Origin: Staphylococcus sp. IVB6214
GTDB taxonomy: Bacteria > Bacillota > Bacilli > Staphylococcales > Staphylococcaceae
DNA: 64,000 bases
Direction of reading: 5' to 3'
Assembly: GCF_025558585.1 (NCBI RefSeq)
Contig: NZ_CP094723.1
Location: 558,001 to 622,000 of the forward strand
Part shown: piece after piece, positions 10,865 through 20,105 of the stretch
Numbering within the stretch: the first letter of the stretch is position 1
Layout of the letters: every line of letters begins with the position of its first letter
Notes under the pieces: generated by a model
Seen by the model: the letters and a program-made list of their open reading frames with translations, nothing else
The model's database searches: none
What the model was told of the DNA's origin: nothing
Translations under genes and position numbers: made by a program

Positions 10865-11119
10865 ATGTCAAACAATGAATTGAATATTCACTTATATCAA
10901 CTATTGGCGGCTTGGAACCCGATGAATTTTGATGATCCGACAATGGGGGATGCAGAAGTTTATGAAATGATGGATGCCGTGCATCACTATGGTGAACCGA
11001 CTGAAATTGCAGATGCTTTTCAGCAAATCTTTCAGTTTTCATTTGAAGTGACACTTCCAAAAGATGCATGCTTACAAAAAGAAGAGAAGCGGTGCAATTA
11101 CAACAATCATGTGAAGTAA
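10865..11119 (+). CDS. DUF1871 family protein (YugE-like)
   Basis: 84 residues, acidic and helical, with the DUF1871 pattern LLAAWNPMNFDDPTMGDAE and a conserved FQQIFQFSFE segment. Preceded by AAGGAG at good spacing and 22 bp after ppiB. Function of the family is not known. The C-terminal 15 residues are basic and not conserved in the family as I know it. Confidence 0.7.
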   Translation: MSNNELNIHLYQLLAAWNPMNFDDPTMGDAEVYEMMDAVHHYGEPTEIADAFQQIFQFSFEVTLPKDACLQKEEKRCNYNNHVK

Positions 11120-11128
11120 TTTAAGATT

Positions 11129-11158
11129 AGCCTCAGACATAATCAAGTGTCTGGGGCT
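11129..11158 (+). terminator. Stem-loop after the ppiB unit
   Basis: AGCCTCAGACA pairs with TGTCTGGGGCT. The tail is TATATAT rather than a T-tract, so termination is likely but not textbook. Confidence 0.5.
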
Positions 11159-11262
11159 ATATATTATAGTTCAGGGTCATATTTAATCGCAGTGATTGAC
11201 TTTAATTTTTAACCAAACTATAATTACCTCGAAATTGAAATAATAGTAAGTTAGGTGAAAAT

Positions 11263-11694
11263 GTGGATAGAGTAGCAGCATCATTAAAAGCCTTTGTAGG
11301 TATTAAACGCACTAATGATACACTGGACAGTATTGTCAAACAAGATGTGAAGAACTATGGTTTAAATGTGACTGAATTTGCAGTTATGGAACTTTTGTAT
11401 CACAAAGGTGATCAACCGATTCAAAAAGTTAAAGAGCGTATACTCATTGCTAGCAGTAGTACGACATATGTGATTGATCAACTTGTTAAGAAAGGTTATG
11501 TCATTCGTCGACAAAATCCAAAAGATAAACGCATAACATATGCAGTTTTAACAGAAACAGGGTACGAGTTAATGAATCAAACTTTTCCACAACACGCGCA
11601 AACGATTGAAAAAGCTTTTTCTAATCTAAGTGATGAAGAATTGACCGTGTTGAGAACAGCTTTAAAAAAATTGAATACACATACTATTAAGTAG
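11263..11694 (+). CDS. MarR family transcriptional regulator (MhqR/YkvE-like)
   Basis: 143 residues with a winged helix: QPIQKVKERILIASSSTTYVIDQLVKKGYV is the recognition helix region, followed by a wing with RRQNPKDKRITYAVLT. Build and sequence resemble Bacillus MhqR/YkvE, repressors that respond to quinone-like electrophiles, but no redox Cys is visible here. Start is GTG 11263 with a GGTG ribosome site. It stands alone; no obvious adjacent target operon, so the ligand and regulon are unknown. Confidence 0.8.
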   Translation: MDRVAASLKAFVGIKRTNDTLDSIVKQDVKNYGLNVTEFAVMELLYHKGDQPIQKVKERILIASSSTTYVIDQLVKKGYVIRRQNPKDKRITYAVLTETGYELMNQTFPQHAQTIEKAFSNLSDEELTVLRTALKKLNTHTIK

Positions 11695-11832
11695 ATGCGC
11701 ATCAATTTTTGAGAAACTATCTCTCTTAATTGAGATAAAAACGAAGAAAAACAGTTTGTGTATAGCGGGACAACATCTTTTGCGTTTATTTCTTGTGAGA
11801 GCTTGTTAAATCAAATAATGGGGAGAGGTCAT

Positions 11833-12213
11833 ATGCTAACGGATAATGAAAGCTTTCGATTACTTTATCAATCAATTAAAGAATTATCAGATCGTATCAA
11901 TGATGACCCTATGGAAACAAATTCAATTAGTTTATTACTGTTGGATTTTGACTTTGAACATGAAGTGTTTGATGCATTGTTCCTGGCATTTTTGAAATAT
12001 GTAGACAAAGTGAAGATAGAAGAAGTGAAGCATGATGAACTCTTAAATATTATAGATGACACAATTCCTGAAGATAGAACATTAAATACATTTGTAAAAA
12101 ATAAGATTATCATTGGTTTTGCGAATAATTATTTCCCGGAATTACAAGTTTTAGCAAGTAAAATCAAATCTGATATGCGATTTTCGATGGTGCAGGAGTT
12201 ACAAGATAACTAA
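11833..12213 (+). CDS. Conserved staphylococcal hypothetical protein
   Basis: 126 residues, acidic, predicted mostly helical, no signal peptide, membrane segment or recognised motif. The frame is open from 11758, but ATG 11833 is preceded by GGGAGAGG at correct spacing, so I trim 25 codons. Codon use is like its neighbours. It sits between the MarR gene (138 bp upstream) and a bidirectional terminator. I do not recognise the family. Confidence 0.65.
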   Translation: MLTDNESFRLLYQSIKELSDRINDDPMETNSISLLLLDFDFEHEVFDALFLAFLKYVDKVKIEEVKHDELLNIIDDTIPEDRTLNTFVKNKIIIGFANNYFPELQVLASKIKSDMRFSMVQELQDN

Positions 12214-12272
12214 GGAAGCAATTTGGGAAAGTTGAAATGTCATATGATGTCGCTCATCGTTGGCATAAAATA

Positions 12273-12307
12273 AGCCTAGGTGCCGCTCATTGGCATCTAG
12301 GCTCTTT
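12273..12307. terminator. Bidirectional terminator between convergent genes
   Basis: AGCCTAG pairs with CTAGGCT and inner GCC with GGC, flanked by aaaata on one side and ctctttat on the other. Serves the hypothetical gene (plus) and the S1-domain gene (minus). Confidence 0.75.
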
Positions 12308-12317
12308 ATGTACGTGT

Positions 12318-12707
12318 TTACTTAGATGAATCTTCAATTCGGTTCATAGATTGTTCCACCCAAGTTGGCAACCGTTCTGCTAAAGATTGAAACCCATATT
12401 TCTCAGTTTCTTTAATCTCATCCAATACTGAACGTTTCACTTTTTTACGTTCATAATTCTTAAAATAATCATTGTCTCTCAGTGATAGGTTTAACTTACC
12501 AGTCTCATCTATTGAAATAATCTTTGCTTTGACGATTTGACCGGGGGCTAAAATCTTCTTTAAATTATGGACATAATCATCCATGACCTCAGATATATGA
12601 ATCAAGCCTTCAGTATTGTCAGGGGTTTCAACAAAAGCGCCGTAGGGTTGAATACCAGTCACACGCACCTTGATATGTTGACCGACACGATACTGTTTCT
12701 TCAACAT
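12318..12707 (-). CDS. yugI: S1-domain RNA-binding protein, general stress protein 13 family (YugI/CvfD-like)
   Basis: 129 residues: one S1 RNA-binding domain (residues 6-75; GQHIKVRVTGIQPYGAFVE and GLIHISEV) followed by a basic linker and a helical tail. Proteins of this type (Bacillus GSP13/YugI, pneumococcal CvfD) bind RNA or ribosomes and affect stress and virulence gene expression. ATG 12705-12707 follows GGGGTTATGC. A CodY-like box lies 45-59 bp upstream of the start. Confidence 0.82.
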   Translation of the reverse strand: MLKKQYRVGQHIKVRVTGIQPYGAFVETPDNTEGLIHISEVMDDYVHNLKKILAPGQIVKAKIISIDETGKLNLSLRDNDYFKNYERKKVKRSVLDEIKETEKYGFQSLAERLPTWVEQSMNRIEDSSK

Positions 12708-12751
12708 GCATAACCCCTTATATGATTAAAATTTAACATATTTATAATAGC

Positions 12752-12766
12752 ATATTTCTGAAAATT
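12752..12766 (-). promoter_or_regulatory. CodY-like box upstream of the S1-domain gene
   Basis: On the minus strand AATTTTCAGAAATAT matches the CodY consensus AATTTTCWGAAAATT at 13 of 15 positions. It lies about 50 bp upstream of the gene start, next to a TATTAT -10-like element. The plus-strand sequence is identical over 15 bases to the box at the opp promoter (51186-51200). Confidence 0.45.
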
Positions 12767-13100
12767 ATCCTAATTATAGGACATATAATTTGAAATAAAA
12801 ACTTAGTGCAATGGTGCATCATCCAAGCCTTTAAGATAGAGGGTTTAAATCCAAATAAATGATGTTCTGCCTAATTTGCTGAGCCGATTGTCAATAGATT
12901 TTCTGCAATCGCTGTGGGATCAAAATGAATAAAAAAAGTTTTAAGCAAAAAGGGTTATACAAACGTCTGTCTATAAAAGCTAAAGATCAATTTTTTATAA
13001 ATCTCTCAATCCTAATCGAAAGTTACTTCGTTATAAATGATCAATGATATGCAGATAAAAAGTACGGAAAATGTTTTTTCAAAAATAAGGTCACTAATAG
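12767..13100. other. Non-coding spacer upstream of the rocA promoter
   Basis: AT-rich and without a coding-quality ORF; the longest open frame is a 40-codon ORF at 12925-13047 with only a weak GGGA site. No repeats or strong hairpins seen. Confidence 0.5.
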
Positions 13101-13129
13101 TTGAATTTTGTCTAAATTATGGCTATAAT
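13101..13129 (+). promoter_or_regulatory. Promoter of rocA
   Basis: -35 TTGAAT (13101-13106) and consensus -10 TATAAT (13124-13129) separated by exactly 17 bp; transcription should start near 13136, inside the catabolite-responsive element. A second, weaker pair (TTGACA 13188-13193, 17 bp, TAATTT 13211-13216) lies downstream. Confidence 0.7.
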
Positions 13130-13138
13130 GCTTGTAAA

Positions 13139-13152
13139 TGAAAGCGCTTTTA
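13139..13152 (+). promoter_or_regulatory. Catabolite-responsive element (CcpA site) at rocA
   Basis: TGAAAGCGCTTTTA matches the cre consensus TGWAANCGNTNWCA at 13 of 14 positions and contains the palindromic core AAGCGCTT. It covers the start of transcription, so CcpA bound here would repress rocA when glucose is present, in line with known CcpA control of proline/arginine catabolism in S. aureus. Confidence 0.75.
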
Positions 13153-13316
13153 TATGATGGTTATAATCATGGAAGCAAGGATTTTGATTGACATAAAACG
13201 ATGGTTAAAATAATTTGTTAAGATTATTCTGTAAAGACTGAATATTCTTTTACAAACAAACATTAAATATGTCATGATAAGTGTATAGCTTTCTTAAAAA
13301 CAAAGGAGGATTTTGA

Positions 13317-14861
13317 ATGATTCCATATAAACATGAACCATTTACAGATTTCACAAAAGAGGAGAACCGTACTGCCTATTATCGTGCTCTTGAAAAAGTG
13401 GAAAGTGAGTTAGGCAAAACGTATCCACTTATTATTGGTGGGGAACGCGTATACACAGACGATACGACACGTGTGTATAACCCATCAAACAGAGAAGAAA
13501 CAATTGGTTATGTTTCTAAAGCATCAAGAGAGCATGCTGAACAAGCATTAGAAGCGGCAAAAGAAGCGTTTAAAACATGGAGAAATGTTGATCCAAAGGT
13601 ACGTGCGAATGTATTATTCCGTGCGGCTGCAATCACTAGAAAACGCAAGCATGAGTTTTCGGCATTATTATCTAAAGAAGGCGGTAAGCCTTGGAAAGAA
13701 GCAGATGCGGATACAGCAGAAGCAATCGACTTCATGGAATATTATGGTCGCCAAATGCTTGAATTGAAAGATGGCAAACAAGTAAATAGCCGTCCAGGTG
13801 AATACAACCAATTCGATTATCTTCCAGTAGGTGTGAGTGTTGTTATCTCACCATGGAACTTTGCATATGCGATTATGGCGGGTACAACGGTTGCTCCAGT
13901 TGTAACAGGTAACACAGTATTATTAAAACCATCATCAAACACACCAATTATTTCATATAAATTTATGGAAGTCTTAGAAGAAGCAGGTCTTCCAAAAGGT
14001 GTTGTAAACTGGATTCCTGGTTCATCTAGCGAAATTGGTGACTTCTTGATTGAAAACAAAGATGTCGGCTTGATTTCATTCACAGGATCTAAAAATGTCG
14101 GTAAAGAAATCATTCAAAAAGCAGCTGTTATTCAAGAAGGTCAAAATCACATCAAACGTGTCATTGCTGAAATGGGTGGTAAAGATGCGCTTGTAGTTGA
14201 TAGTGAAGCAGATCTTCAAGTTGCGACAGATGCAATTGTATACTCAGCGTTTGGCTTCTCAGGACAAAAATGTTCTGCATGTTCACGTGTTATTGCACAC
14301 CAAGATATTTATGACGAATTATTAGAACGTGTAAAAGCAGAAACTGAAAAAATCAAAGTAGGTAACGCTTCAGAACCAGATACTTATGTTGGGCCAGTTA
14401 TTGATCAAAAATCTTTAGACAAAATCAAAAAGTATATTGAAATTGGTAAAGAAGAAGGTCGTCTTGTAACAGGTGGTAACACTGACGAAGAAAAAGGTAA
14501 CTTTGTACACCCAACTATTTTTGCAGACTTAGATCCAAACTCTCGCATCATGCAAGAAGAAATCTTTGGACCTGTGGTTGGATTCACAAAAGTTAAAGAT
14601 TTTGATGAAGCAATTCAAGTGGCTAACGATACAGAATATGGTTTAACAGGTGGCGTTATTTCTAACAACAGAATGAAGTTAGAGCAAGCACGTCGTGATT
14701 TCATGGTAGGTAACTTATACTTCAACCGTGGTTGTACAGGTGCTGTTGTTGGCTACCAACCATTTGGCGGATTCAAAATGTCAGGTACAGACTCAAAAGC
14801 AGGTGGACCAGACTACTTAGTACTTCATATGCAAGGTCGCACAGTTTCTGAACATTTATAA
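13317..14861 (+). CDS. rocA: 1-Pyrroline-5-carboxylate dehydrogenase
   Basis: 514 residues, aldehyde dehydrogenase superfamily. Oxidises glutamate gamma-semialdehyde/P5C to glutamate with NAD+, the last common step of proline and arginine breakdown. Visible: FTGSKNVGK (nucleotide-binding turn), [10 protein letters not shown] (general base Glu near residue 285) and GQKCSACSR (catalytic Cys near residue 319). ATG 13317 follows AAAGGAGG. First gene of a rocA-rocD-gudB series. The leader sequence AAACAAAGG (13298-13306), overlapping the ribosome site, is perfectly complementary to RsaE. Confidence 0.95.
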   Translation: MIPYKHEPFTDFTKEENRTAYYRALEKVESELGKTYPLIIGGERVYTDDTTRVYNPSNREETIGYVSKASREHAEQALEAAKEAFKTWRNVDPKVRANVLFRAAAITRKRKHEFSALLSKEGGKPWKEADADTAEAIDFMEYYGRQMLELKDGKQVNSRPGEYNQFDYLPVGVSVVISPWNFAYAIMAGTTVAPVVTGNTVLLKPSSNTPIISYKFMEVLEEAGLPKGVVNWIPGSSSEIGDFLIENKDVGLISFTGSKNVGKEIIQKAAVIQEGQNHIKRVIAEMGGKDALVVDSEADLQVATDAIVYSAFGFSGQKCSACSRVIAHQDIYDELLERVKAETEKIKVGNASEPDTYVGPVIDQKSLDKIKKYIEIGKEEGRLVTGGNTDEEKGNFVHPTIFADLDPNSRIMQEEIFGPVVGFTKVKDFDEAIQVANDTEYGLTGGVISNNRMKLEQARRDFMVGNLYFNRGCTGAVVGYQPFGGFKMSGTDSKAGGPDYLVLHMQGRTVSEHL

Positions 14862-15082
14862 AAAAGGTCAACGGTCTAAGATGAAGTGATTGGCGTTTCG
14901 AATGCTGTTCAAAGATGTGACAGTGCGTTTCATGCGACAATAACGAATGTTTTAAACCGATGTTGATGATATGAAATGAGGGTATGTCTTTACAGAATAT
15001 TTAAAACGAATGAAGACGTTTTTGAGCTGTGAATGATATACCCTACATTTATATAGATTTACAAGTAAAGGGGAGAAGACAC

Positions 15083-16285
15083 GTGACAAACAAATCAGAG
15101 TCAATTATTGAGTTAACAAATCATTACGGTGCTCATAACTATTTACCATTGCCAATTGTCATTTCAGAAGCGGAAGGTGTATGGGTAAAAGATCCAGAAG
15201 GCAAAAAATATATGGATATGTTAGCTGCTTATTCTGCAGTAAACCAAGGGCATCGTCATCCGAAGATTGTACAAGCACTCAAAGATCAAGCTGACAAAGT
15301 AACACTTGTGTCTCGTGCATTTCATAGTGACAACTTAGGGGAATGGTATGAAAAGATTTGTAAACTTTCAGGTAAGGAAAAAGCACTTCCAATGAACACT
15401 GGCGCTGAAGCTGTTGAAACAGCCTTAAAGGCAGCACGTCGTTGGGCGTATGAAGTGAAAGGTATTAAGCCGAATGAAGCAGAAATCATTGCGATGGTGG
15501 GTAACTTCCATGGTCGTACGATGGCACCAGTCTCCATTTCATCGGAAAAAGAATATCAACGTGGTTACGGTCCATTGTTAGAAGGTTTCCAAAATGTACC
15601 ATTCGGTGATATCGAAGCTTTAAAAGAAACAATTAATGAAAATACAGCAGCTGTTTTAATTGAACCAATTCAAGGTGAAGCAGGGATTAACATCCCACCA
15701 GAAGGGTATTTAAAACAAGTGCGTGAATTGTGTGATGAACATAATGTTCTATTTATTGCGGATGAGATTCAAGCTGGTTTAGGTCGTACAGGTAAGTTGT
15801 TTGCGACTGATTGGGATAATGTGAAGCCAGATGTGTATATCTTAGGTAAAGCACTTGGTGGCGGTGTCTTCCCGATTTCTGTTGTATTAGCAGATAAGGA
15901 AGTGCTTGATGTCTTCACGCCGGGATCTCACGGATCTACATTTGGCGGAAACCCACTTGCATGTGCGGCATCAATTGCAGCATTGGATGTCATTGTGGAT
16001 GAAGACTTACCAGGACGTTCACAAGAGCTTGGTGAATATTTCAAAAATGCACTGCTTGAAATTGAGCATCCTTCAATCAAGGAAGTTCGCGGTCGTGGAT
16101 TATTTATTGGCGTAGAGTTACATGAAAATGCACGTCCATATTGCGAACGCTTGAAAGAAGAAGGGATTTTATGTAAAGAAACGCATGACACAGTGATTCG
16201 TTTTGCACCACCATTAGTCATTACTAAAGAAGAGTTAGATTACGCGATTGAAAAAGTGAAAAAGGTCTTTTCACAATCTAAATAA
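15083..16285 (+). CDS. rocD: Ornithine aminotransferase
   Basis: 400 residues, class III PLP aminotransferase. Transfers the delta-amino group of ornithine to 2-oxoglutarate, giving glutamate and the semialdehyde oxidised by RocA. Seen: [18 protein letters not shown] (PLP phosphate binding), [15 protein letters not shown], and [14 protein letters not shown] with the Schiff-base Lys. The frame is open from 15029, but GTG 15083 follows AAAGGGGAGAAG and gives the staphylococcal RocD start (MTNKSE). AAAGGGGA (15067-15074) in the ribosome site is complementary to RsaE. It lies 221 bp after rocA, with a weak cre-like sequence at 15011-15024. Confidence 0.94.
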   Translation: MTNKSESIIELTNHYGAHNYLPLPIVISEAEGVWVKDPEGKKYMDMLAAYSAVNQGHRHPKIVQALKDQADKVTLVSRAFHSDNLGEWYEKICKLSGKEKALPMNTGAEAVETALKAARRWAYEVKGIKPNEAEIIAMVGNFHGRTMAPVSISSEKEYQRGYGPLLEGFQNVPFGDIEALKETINENTAAVLIEPIQGEAGINIPPEGYLKQVRELCDEHNVLFIADEIQAGLGRTGKLFATDWDNVKPDVYILGKALGGGVFPISVVLADKEVLDVFTPGSHGSTFGGNPLACAASIAALDVIVDEDLPGRSQELGEYFKNALLEIEHPSIKEVRGRGLFIGVELHENARPYCERLKEEGILCKETHDTVIRFAPPLVITKEELDYAIEKVKKVFSQSK

Positions 16286-16335
16286 TCAACGAGAATCATT
16301 ATAAATAAAAGACTTTAAAAAAGATTGGCATATGT

Positions 16336-16360
16336 TACAATACTCATGTAAGCGAAAACA
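16336..16360 (+). promoter_or_regulatory. gudB promoter with catabolite-responsive element
   Basis: A -10 TACAAT (16336-16341) is followed by TGTAAGCGAAAACA (16347-16360), matching the cre consensus at 13 of 14 positions and covering the expected transcription start. The geometry relative to the -10 is nearly the same as at rocA. The -35 (TTTAAA, about 16 bp upstream) is weak. Confidence 0.6.
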
Positions 16361-16388
16361 AAAGTAGGAAAAAGAGGCGAGATGGATC

Positions 16389-17633
16389 ATGTCTGAAAAA
16401 AATAATCTAGTGACGTCAACGCAAGGTATCATTAAGGAAGCGATGCACAAATTGGGCTTTGATGATGGAATGTATGAGTTAATCAAGGAACCATTAAGAT
16501 TTTTAACAGTGCGTATTCCAGTAAGAATGGATGATGGAACTGTTAAAACTTTCACAGGGTATCGTGCACAACACAATGATGCTGTTGGACCAACTAAAGG
16601 TGGCGTTCGTTTCCACCCGGATGTAGATGAAGAAGAAGTAAAAGCATTGTCTATGTGGATGACGTTAAAATGTGGGATCGTTGACCTTCCATACGGTGGA
16701 GGTAAAGGGGGCATTATCTGTGACCCACGTCAAATGAGCATTCATGAAGTAGAACGCTTATCACGTGGTTACGTTCGTGCGATTTCACAAATTGTAGGAC
16801 CAACGAAAGATATTCCAGCACCAGATGTTTTCACAAACTCTCAAATCATGGCTTGGATGATGGATGAATACAGCCAAATGGATGCATTTAACTCTCCAGG
16901 ATTTATCACAGGTAAACCAATCGTGTTAGGTGGTTCACAAGGTCGTGACCGCTCAACAGCACTAGGTGTTGTTATTGCAATTGAAGAAGCTGCGAAACGC
17001 CGTGGTAAGACAATTAAAGATTCACGTATCGTGATTCAAGGATTTGGTAATGCGGGTAGTTTCTTAGCGAAGTTCTTAAATGATGCAGGTGCTAAGATTG
17101 TAGGTATCTCTGATGCTTACGGTGCGTTACATGATCCTGAAGGTTTGGATATCGACTACTTACTAGATCGTCGCGATAGTTTCGGTACAGTAACAAACTT
17201 ATTCGAAGAAACAATCACAAACAAAGAATTGTTTGAATTGGATTGTGACATTTTAGTACCAGCAGCGATTGCGAACCAAATCACAGCAGATAACGCTGGG
17301 GATATTAAAGCAGACATCGTAGTAGAAGCAGCAAATGGACCAACAACGCCAGAAGCGACAAAAATCTTGACTGACCGTGGTATTTTATTAGTACCAGACG
17401 TACTTGCGAGTGCGGGTGGTGTAACAGTATCATACTTCGAGTGGGTTCAAAACAATACAGGTTATTACTGGTCTGAAGAGGAAGTAAATGAAAAGTTACG
17501 TGAAAAACTTGTAACAGCATTTGATACAATTTACAGCTTAGCAGAAAACCGTAAAATCGATATGCGACTTGCAGCATATATTGTAGGTATTAAACGTACA
17601 GCAGAAGCAGCAAGATATCGTGGTTGGGCATAA
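16389..17633 (+). CDS. gudB: NAD-dependent glutamate dehydrogenase (catabolic)
   Basis: 414 residues. Deaminates glutamate to 2-oxoglutarate and ammonia, carrying arginine/proline carbon into the TCA cycle. Contains KGGVRFHPDV, the dimerisation/catalytic segment LKCGIVDLPYGGGKGGI with the active-site Lys, and the Rossmann element IVIQGFGNAGSF. No duplicated codons are seen in the active-site region (the defect of the cryptic Bacillus gudB allele), so it should be active. ATG 16389 has a GGCGAG site. 103 bp after rocD. Confidence 0.94.
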   Translation: MSEKNNLVTSTQGIIKEAMHKLGFDDGMYELIKEPLRFLTVRIPVRMDDGTVKTFTGYRAQHNDAVGPTKGGVRFHPDVDEEEVKALSMWMTLKCGIVDLPYGGGKGGIICDPRQMSIHEVERLSRGYVRAISQIVGPTKDIPAPDVFTNSQIMAWMMDEYSQMDAFNSPGFITGKPIVLGGSQGRDRSTALGVVIAIEEAAKRRGKTIKDSRIVIQGFGNAGSFLAKFLNDAGAKIVGISDAYGALHDPEGLDIDYLLDRRDSFGTVTNLFEETITNKELFELDCDILVPAAIANQITADNAGDIKADIVVEAANGPTTPEATKILTDRGILLVPDVLASAGGVTVSYFEWVQNNTGYYWSEEEVNEKLREKLVTAFDTIYSLAENRKIDMRLAAYIVGIKRTAEAARYRGWA

Positions 17634-17647
17634 AATAATAAATTTTT

Positions 17648-17684
17648 AAAATAGAGACACCCAATGTGGTGTCTCTATTTTTTA
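17648..17684. terminator. Bidirectional terminator between gudB and glpQ
   Basis: AAATAGAGACACC pairs perfectly with GGTGTCTCTATTT around CAATGT, with a T-run on the plus side and A-rich sequence on the other. It reaches the glpQ stop codon. Confidence 0.88.
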
Positions 17685-18626
17685 AGATTCATTGATGATT
17701 TTGTTGTAAATATCAGGATAGTTTGTAAATAGACCTGTCACACCATAATCATTTAAGCGTTTCATCGATTCGACATCATTAACGGTATATGGATGAATAT
17801 GAAAACCGTATCGACGTAATTGTTGTGTATTTTGTGCTGTTAAGTCTTTGTAGTCTGGTCCGACACCAATCGCATAATGCTTAATGTGTTCAAGGTCGTT
17901 ATCATTGTATTGTTGCAATTCACCAACATCCATCAATTGAACAAGCGGTATGTTAGGATTTAAATGATGCAATTTCAATAAACTCTCTTGAGAAAATGAT
18001 TGAATGATAACTTTACCTTTACTCAGGTGGTTTTTCTTATCTAATCCATGATCTTTAAGCGCTGACAACAGTTTTTCTTCCATTCCCGGATAGACATCAG
18101 GAGACTTCGTTTCGATATAATAGTTCGTTTGTGTACCATAGCGGGAAAAAATTTCATCTAACGTCGGTACTTTTTGACCAACATAATTTTGATTTTGAAG
18201 ATTTGGATGTGCTGTATTAAACCATGAACCAGCATCTAGTTGTTTTAGTTCATTAAGCGTATATTCAGATACACGACCTGATCCATTAGTCGTACGGTCA
18301 ACCGTTTCATCGTGCATCGCAACTAAGTGTCCGTCTTTTGTCACTTGAAGATCAATTTCTAAATAATCTGCACCCATTTCATGCAAACTTTTATCGTATG
18401 CCGAAAATGTATGTTCTGGTGCATAACCACTTGCGCCACGATGTCCAATATTGACATGTGACTTATTAAGAACATTTTTATGGCTTGGAGAAAGATATGA
18501 TGCTTGTTGATTGTTATGCTCATTTTCCATTGCACTTGCATGAGTAAAAGATGAAGTAGTCAGTGATGATACTAATAGTGAAGCAGTTAATCCAGTTGAT
18601 ACAAGAACTTTCGAAGTATATTTCAT
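17682..18626 (-). CDS. glpQ: Secreted glycerophosphodiester phosphodiesterase
   Basis: 314 residues. Hydrolyses glycerophosphodiesters to glycerol-3-phosphate and an alcohol, providing phosphate and glycerol-3-P outside the cell. The N-terminus MKYTSKVL followed by a hydrophobic stretch and THASA is a Sec signal peptide, probably cleaved after ASA near residue 31. The GDPD catalytic elements are HRGASGYAPEHT (His and Arg), EIDLQVTKDG (metal-binding Glu/Asp) and MHDETVDRTTNG (second His). Ends near the shared terminator with gudB; alone on its transcript. Confidence 0.9.
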   Translation of the reverse strand: MKYTSKVLVSTGLTASLLVSSLTTSSFTHASAMENEHNNQQASYLSPSHKNVLNKSHVNIGHRGASGYAPEHTFSAYDKSLHEMGADYLEIDLQVTKDGHLVAMHDETVDRTTNGSGRVSEYTLNELKQLDAGSWFNTAHPNLQNQNYVGQKVPTLDEIFSRYGTQTNYYIETKSPDVYPGMEEKLLSALKDHGLDKKNHLSKGKVIIQSFSQESLLKLHHLNPNIPLVQLMDVGELQQYNDNDLEHIKHYAIGVGPDYKDLTAQNTQQLRRYGFHIHPYTVNDVESMKRLNDYGVTGLFTNYPDIYNKIINES

Positions 18627-18792
18627 TAAAATGCCTCCTTAAAATGGGAATATACTACTAAAGTAAAAAGTTGTATCATTAAATTCAAGAGATTTTTCTG
18701 AATTTTTACAATATTTACGCTGGCTTAAAATAAGGAGAGTCACCGTACAAGTGGTTTTTCGATGATTGTCGTAAAGCAACGCAACCTTTCAT

Positions 18793-19791
18793 CTATTCTC
18801 CTAATGTTGCGACCATCATCGCTTTAATTGTATGTACTCTATTCTCTGCTTCTTGGAAAACGACAGAGTACGCACTTTCGAATACTTCATTTGTTACTTC
18901 CATTTCTGTAAGACCATATTTCTCGTAAATTTCTTTCCCAATAATTGTATCCGTATTGTGAAATGCGGGGAGGCAATGTTCAAAAATAACGTTTGGATTT
19001 CCAGTTTTTTGTATTAATGCTTGAGTCACACGATAGGGTTCTAATAATTTAATACGCTTTTCCCAAACTTCTTCAGGTTCACCCATAGATACCCAAACAT
19101 CTGTATAAATAACATCAGAACCTTTTACGCCTTCATCGATATCATCTGTAACAAGAATGTTACCACCAGTTTTTTCGGCAATATTTTTACATTGTTTTAA
19201 TGGTTCGTCTGTGGGATTTAAAGCTTTAGGACATATAAGATGGAAGGTCATTCCCATTACCGCAGCCCCTTGCATTAAGGCATTTGCTACATTATTACGT
19301 CCATCCCCAATGTATGTAAAGTTGATTTTATCATAAGGCTTGTTTAATACTTCTTTAGCTGTCAAAAAGTCTGCAAGCACTTGGGTAGGGTGGTCTTCAT
19401 CTGTTAACCCATTCCATACAGGTATGCCAGAGTATTCCGCTAACTCTTCAACAATTCGCTGTGAGAACCCACGATACTCAATACCGTCATACATGCTACC
19501 TAATACGCGAGCTGTATCTTTGATAGATTCTTTTATTCCCATTTGTGAGCCTGTTGGACCAAGATATGTGACATGTGCTCCTTGGTCATATGCTGCGATT
19601 TCAAATGCACAGCGTGTACGTGTGGAGTCTTTCTCAAAAATAAGTGCAATATTTTTACCTTTTAATTTCTGTTGTTCTAATCCCGCATATTTTGCATGTT
19701 TCAGAGTTTCTGATAAATCAAGCAAAAATTTTAAGTCATCTTGAGAGAAGTCTAATAGAGATAAAAAGTTCCTGCCTTTTAAGTTTTTCAT
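18793..19791 (-). CDS. argF: Ornithine carbamoyltransferase
   Basis: 332 residues. Joins carbamoyl phosphate and ornithine to make citrulline. Carbamoyl-phosphate site DSTRTR (near residue 56), ornithine loop, and the HCLP motif near residue 270. The open frame runs 25 codons upstream, but ATG 19789-19791 follows AAAGGAG and gives [16 protein letters not shown], the standard start. It is not flanked by arcA, arcC or arcD, and argGH lies next upstream, so a biosynthetic role is more likely than the deiminase pathway; sequence alone does not separate ArgF from ArcB. A CodY-like sequence (12 of 15) lies at 19832-19846. Confidence 0.9.
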   Translation of the reverse strand: MKNLKGRNFLSLLDFSQDDLKFLLDLSETLKHAKYAGLEQQKLKGKNIALIFEKDSTRTRCAFEIAAYDQGAHVTYLGPTGSQMGIKESIKDTARVLGSMYDGIEYRGFSQRIVEELAEYSGIPVWNGLTDEDHPTQVLADFLTAKEVLNKPYDKINFTYIGDGRNNVANALMQGAAVMGMTFHLICPKALNPTDEPLKQCKNIAEKTGGNILVTDDIDEGVKGSDVIYTDVWVSMGEPEEVWEKRIKLLEPYRVTQALIQKTGNPNVIFEHCLPAFHNTDTIIGKEIYEKYGLTEMEVTNEVFESAYSVVFQEAENRVHTIKAMMVATLGE

Positions 19792-19846
19792 GTTGTTTCT
19801 CCTTTCACCGATGTCGCGCCAATATATATAGAATATTCTGAAAAGA

Positions 19847-20027
19847 AGTGGTATAGGTAGATCCAATAATTAATTCACAAAATAGCTTTTTAAATTTGTA
19901 GAATTGCGACGTTCTATCGAGAATTTTGCTTTATGAACACTGACAATTGGTTTTTCAGAACGCAAATTTATGATGTCTCAGCCTGGTGATTATCCCAATA
20001 GAAGCTTTGAGTAATGAGATAATAAAA
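19847..20027. other. Spacer between argH and argF
   Basis: Part of the 314-bp gap between argF and argH. AT-rich; no ORF. On the minus strand TTGTGAATTAATTATTGG (about 19864-19881) vaguely resembles an arginine-repressor box, but the match is too loose to annotate as one. Confidence 0.4.
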
Positions 20028-20097
20028 AAGGGGATAAGTCTGTTGAATATAAAGTTTCCTAAGCATTGGCGACTTTATACAATTGTCTTATCCCTTT
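20028..20097 (-). terminator. Extended terminator hairpin after argH
   Basis: GGGATAAG (20031-20038) pairs with CTTATCCC (20087-20094), and an inner arm ATAAAGT pairs with ACTTTAT. On the minus strand the stem is followed by TTTTTTATT. The two-storey shape is longer than an ordinary terminator. Confidence 0.7.
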
Positions 20098-20105
20098 GTA
20101 GTGAT

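Noticed and set aside
12925..13047. 40-codon ORF (MNKKSFKQKG...) in the rocA upstream region
   Set aside because: Only a weak GGGA site, no family, and it lies in an otherwise non-coding AT-rich spacer.
15011..15024. cre site before rocD (TGAAGACGTTTTTG)
   Set aside because: Only 11 of 14 matches and no promoter at a matching distance; kept as a weak remark.
18692..18706. CodY-like sequence upstream of glpQ
   Set aside because: 12 of 15 matches and poor symmetry; not supportable.
19832..19846. CodY box before argF
   Set aside because: 12 of 15 matches in an AT-rich stretch is near what chance gives; mentioned only within the argF entry.
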